Shown here: positions 61,623 through 64,000 of the stretch, piece by piece
Numbering within the stretch: the first letter of the stretch is position 1
Layout: each line of letters opens with the position of its first letter
NCBI RefSeq assembly: GCF_000364165.2
Contig: NZ_CP097810.1
Location: forward strand, 372,001 to 436,000
Source: Clostridium sp. MD294
GTDB lineage: Bacteria > Bacillota > Clostridia > Lachnospirales > Anaerotignaceae
Direction: 5' to 3'
DNA: 64,000 nt
The notes under the pieces: model-generated
Database searches by the model: none
What the model saw: only the letters and a program-made list of their open reading frames with translations
Told to the model about the DNA's origin: nothing
Translations under genes and position numbers: made by a program

Positions 61623-63398
61623 TTAATCTATAATATCTAACATTTCTATTGCATATTCTCTATTTGATTGCATTGTTTCTATATTTTCTGCAACTTGTGT
61701 AAAATAATAACGTGCTTTTTGTATATCTTTTTTTCCAAAAGTACCATAATAATATATTTCTCCTAATTTAACTTGAGCATAGGAGTCATAAGGAGCGGCT
61801 TTTTCATACCATATAACTGCTTGTTCATCTTTATTTTCTAAACAAATATCTGCTATTGTTTCCATAATGTATGCTGCTTTATTTTCGGATATAACTGTAC
61901 CACTTTCTATCACATCTATATAATAGGAATAAGCCTTTTGTGTATCTCTTTTAGTAAGTGTACCTTCAAAATAAATATCACCTAGTTTTATTTGAGCATA
62001 AATATCATAAGGAGCAGCTTTTTCATACCAAGCAATCGCTTGTATATCTTCATTTTCTAAAAATATATCAGCAATCGCTTCCATAGCATATACTTTGCCC
62101 TCTTGTATATCAATATTACTTTCTACTACCTCTAAATAATAACAATAAGCCTTTTGTGTATCTTTTTTAGTAAGTATACCCTCATAATAAATGTCACCTA
62201 ATATACTTTTAGCATATACACTACCCATTTCAGCAGCTTTTTCATACCATGTAATTGCTTGTATATCTTCTTTCTCCAAATAAATATCACCTAATCTTGC
62301 CAAAGCAAGAGAGGTTTTTGATGTAATAATGTCATTTTTCTTTTCAAAATCAATCACATTTTCATAATATTCAATTATTTTTTGTATTTCTACATTTTCA
62401 ATAATATGATTTTGTGCCATATCAGCAAGCATAATATAGGCGTCAGCAGTATTTCCATCATTCTGTTCAGTAGCTTTTTGATAGTATTCCCAAGCCTTTT
62501 GATAATTTACTTCATTATCATAACCAAAATAATAATAATTAGCTATTCTAAAATAATTTTCATTGGAATAGTTAAGCAAATATTGTTCCATAGAAGGCAA
62601 ATTTTGTCCAGAATATTCCTTCCACAAATCAGAAAGTGATTGCCCTGTTAATGCTTCAAATGTTTGATATTCCATATTACCCTGTTGGCAAATTCTATGA
62701 AGTTTCATAACAGTACCTTCTACCTTTTGATTTTCAATCCACATTAAAAAACCTGCAGCAACTTCATAGCCATCATAAAGTTCTCCTTCTATATATTGTT
62801 TAGGAATAAAAGAATATCCATAACTTGAATACTCAGAAGTAATATATTCTGCCATACCTTCACAAAGCCAGAAAAAACAATGAATATTATAGTAATCCTG
62901 TGCAATATGTACCAATTCATGTAGTATTACATTTTCTACTTCTTCTTCGCTATATTCAAATATATCTTCTCTTAAAATAATTGCATTATTTCCAAGTGTC
63001 ATACCAAAAGTATTATCATCAATCATATCAGAACCTATTAAAAATGTAACAACAGGCATATCAGTACTATATCCATACTTATTCCATATTTCACTAAAAT
63101 AGTTATTAAAAATTTGTTCTATGTATTGTTTTTGCTCCTTATTTAATATAGCATAATCATCTTTTATAATACATTTCGGTACATCGGTAAAAGAAAAATA
63201 GTATCTACTACCACTACTCAAGTTTGTAGTAGAATTTAGCATATCATCAATTTGTTCTGTATTTAATAGCAATTGTTGTTGTGTATTTTTTTGTTCTGTT
63301 TCAAAAATGATATGATAAAGTAAAACAAAATTACTTATATTTCCTATCATAAACAATACTAGAGTGATACAAAGACATACTTTTACTGACTTACTCAT
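61623..63398 (-). CDS. Membrane-anchored gluzincin peptidase with C-terminal Sel1-type repeats
   Basis: A 591-residue protein. One N-terminal membrane segment (about residues 8-32) leaves the rest outside the cell. A peptidase-MA-like domain (about 75-260) has H-E-L-V-H (160-164) and the downstream glutamate in C-E-G-M-A-E-Y (about 180), the HExxH...E zinc layout. From about 280 onward there are Sel1/TPR-like repeats; the last three units of roughly 75 residues are near copies (W-Y-E-K-A-A, L-G-D-I-Y, K-A-Y-x-Y-Y), implying recent duplication. The ATG at 63398 follows GGGGGGG. Substrate unknown. Confidence 0.78.
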   Translation of the reverse strand: MSKSVKVCLCITLVLFMIGNISNFVLLYHIIFETEQKNTQQQLLLNTEQIDDMLNSTTNLSSGSRYYFSFTDVPKCIIKDDYAILNKEQKQYIEQIFNNYFSEIWNKYGYSTDMPVVTFLIGSDMIDDNTFGMTLGNNAIILREDIFEYSEEEVENVILHELVHIAQDYYNIHCFFWLCEGMAEYITSEYSSYGYSFIPKQYIEGELYDGYEVAAGFLMWIENQKVEGTVMKLHRICQQGNMEYQTFEALTGQSLSDLWKEYSGQNLPSMEQYLLNYSNENYFRIANYYYFGYDNEVNYQKAWEYYQKATEQNDGNTADAYIMLADMAQNHIIENVEIQKIIEYYENVIDFEKKNDIITSKTSLALARLGDIYLEKEDIQAITWYEKAAEMGSVYAKSILGDIYYEGILTKKDTQKAYCYYLEVVESNIDIQEGKVYAMEAIADIFLENEDIQAIAWYEKAAPYDIYAQIKLGDIYFEGTLTKRDTQKAYSYYIDVIESGTVISENKAAYIMETIADICLENKDEQAVIWYEKAAPYDSYAQVKLGEIYYYGTFGKKDIQKARYYFTQVAENIETMQSNREYAIEMLDIID

Positions 63399-63471
63399 AG
63401 AAAAATTCCCCCCCAATCATAAAATCAAATATATTTTTTACACAAAATAGTATATGAAAAATACTACCATA

Positions 63472-63499
63472 ATAATATCATATTTGATTAAAATAGCAA
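63472..63499 (-). promoter_or_regulatory. Promoter of the gluzincin-Sel1 gene
   Basis: Minus strand TTGCTA (63494-63499), a 16-bp spacer and TATTAT (63472-63477) with an upstream TGA. Confidence 0.55.
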
Positions 63500-63516
63500 G
63501 GGAATGTTTATGATTT

Positions 63517-63996
63517 TTAATATCCCATCTCTTTTAGTTTAGAACTTAATACTTTTAAACGCTCTCCTATCAATTCATCATCTTGACTTAATGTATTCAT
63601 AAAAAGTTTTATATCTTCTTCTAGCATATTATTTTCTGTACAAAACTCTACTGTCATGGCATCTCCTTGCAATCCAACTCTAGCAATAGAAGGATTTTGT
63701 TTGTCGTAAAAATTCTCATAGCGATATGCTTCACGAAAATATAATTTGCTTTCACAAATCAATATTGCTAAGTCAAGTACTCTATGTATAGGAAGTTCTT
63801 CTGATTGGCGTGACCATTTTCCTCCTGTATGACGCCATACTTTTGCAGAAATATCTACTTTTCCCCTGTCATTCCATTGTGCAAGACCAAGTGAAAGTCC
63901 TTTTGCGTCAGAATGATAGGCATATCTTCCATCTATATTTTCATAATTTTCAGAAATAACAACAGGTTTATGTTTTAAATTTGCAGGTATTTTCAT
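63517..63996 (-). CDS. DUF6530-like protein
   Basis: A 159-residue soluble protein that, from memory, matches the DUF6530 family: K-H-K-P-V-V-I-S-E-N-Y, D-G-R-Y-A-Y, G-L-A-Q-W-N-D-R-G and V-W-R-H-T-G-G-K-W-S-R-Q-S-E-E-L-P. Function unknown. The Gln, Trp, Arg and His conservation suggests an enzyme or nucleic-acid-binding role, but this is speculation. The ATG at 63996 is 4 bp from the window edge, so the ribosome binding site is not visible and an upstream start is possible. Confidence 0.75.
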   Translation of the reverse strand: MKIPANLKHKPVVISENYENIDGRYAYHSDAKGLSLGLAQWNDRGKVDISAKVWRHTGGKWSRQSEELPIHRVLDLAILICESKLYFREAYRYENFYDKQNPSIARVGLQGDAMTVEFCTENNMLEEDIKLFMNTLSQDDELIGERLKVLSSKLKEMGY

Positions 63997-64000
63997 ATTT

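Noticed and set aside
56977..63996. A defence island formed by the TPR, GIY-YIG-like, gluzincin and DUF6530-like genes
   Set aside because: They are separate transcription units with core genes (recX, rplU operon) between or beside them; no helicase, nuclease-effector pair or other defence signature is seen.

Overview
The window is AT-rich, densely packed bacterial DNA from a low-GC Gram-positive anaerobe of the class Clostridia. It most resembles the Lachnospirales, although the genus cannot be fixed from the sequence alone. Support comes from strong AGGAGG ribosome binding sites, frequent TTG and GTG starts, sigma-A promoters (TTGACA/TATAAT), L27 with a Prp-cleavable N-terminus next to prp, the darA-holB-ricT-trmN6-rsmI order known from Firmicutes, a YtvI-like membrane protein, ferredoxin-type aldo/keto reductases and a serpin. 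No phage, insertion sequence, CRISPR array or tRNA was seen; the window reads as chromosomal core interleaved with small accessory genes.

Layout. 1-7.8 kb (+): the end of a PEGA-domain protein, phosphoglucomutase, ispE, a GntR regulator, a LysM/G5 membrane protein, glucose-6-phosphate isomerase and a HAD phosphatase. 7.8-11.2 kb (-): a thiamine-precursor salvage operon, tenA-thiZ-thiX-thiY, behind a TPP riboswitch with its own terminator and promoter. 11.4-13.8 kb (+): a split threonine/serine exporter and an AI-2E/YtvI-family protein. 13.8-19.1 kb: a small unknown gene, a stalk-domain serpin, a chemotaxis receptor, RNase P RNA and a small unknown protein. 19.1-25.9 kb (-): dnaG, sigA, a small membrane protein, trmK, a Nif3-like protein and a TGS-uridine-kinase-like protein. 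26.1-33.3 kb (-): a metallo-hydrolase, tex, sbcD and sbcC.

33.3-40.3 kb (+): a DUF2798-like protein behind a leader terminator, then darA, holB, ricT, trmN6, rsmI, a prolyl-tRNA editing protein, an Orn/Lys/Arg decarboxylase-like enzyme and a small membrane protein. 40.3-46.1 kb: mtnN (-), a NADAR protein, a class C26 amidotransferase, MscS and DUF951 (+), then a nucleotidyltransferase, pgeF and an RNase HII-YraN fusion (-). 46.2-50.5 kb (+): two aldo/keto reductases, a flavodoxin-like oxidoreductase, a Vat-type acetyltransferase and a His/Cys-rich secreted protein. 50.5-64 kb: rlmCD-like (-), an S1-domain protein (+), then (-) rsfS, a NadD-YqeK fusion, yhbY, obg, rpmA, prp, rplU, a 935-residue TPR protein, recX, a lipoprotein, a GIY-YIG-like protein, a membrane gluzincin with Sel1 repeats and a DUF6530-like protein.

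The most noteworthy signal is in front of the Vat-type acetyltransferase: a 14-codon leader ORF with a near-perfect Shine-Dalgarno, whose 3' half is exactly complementary over 11 bases to the first codons of the resistance-type gene. This is the architecture of translational attenuation. Other second-look items are a MerR-type 19-bp-spacer promoter, a short promoter-terminator leader before the DUF2798 gene, a possible sigma-H/Spo0A site before dnaG, and several domain fusions.
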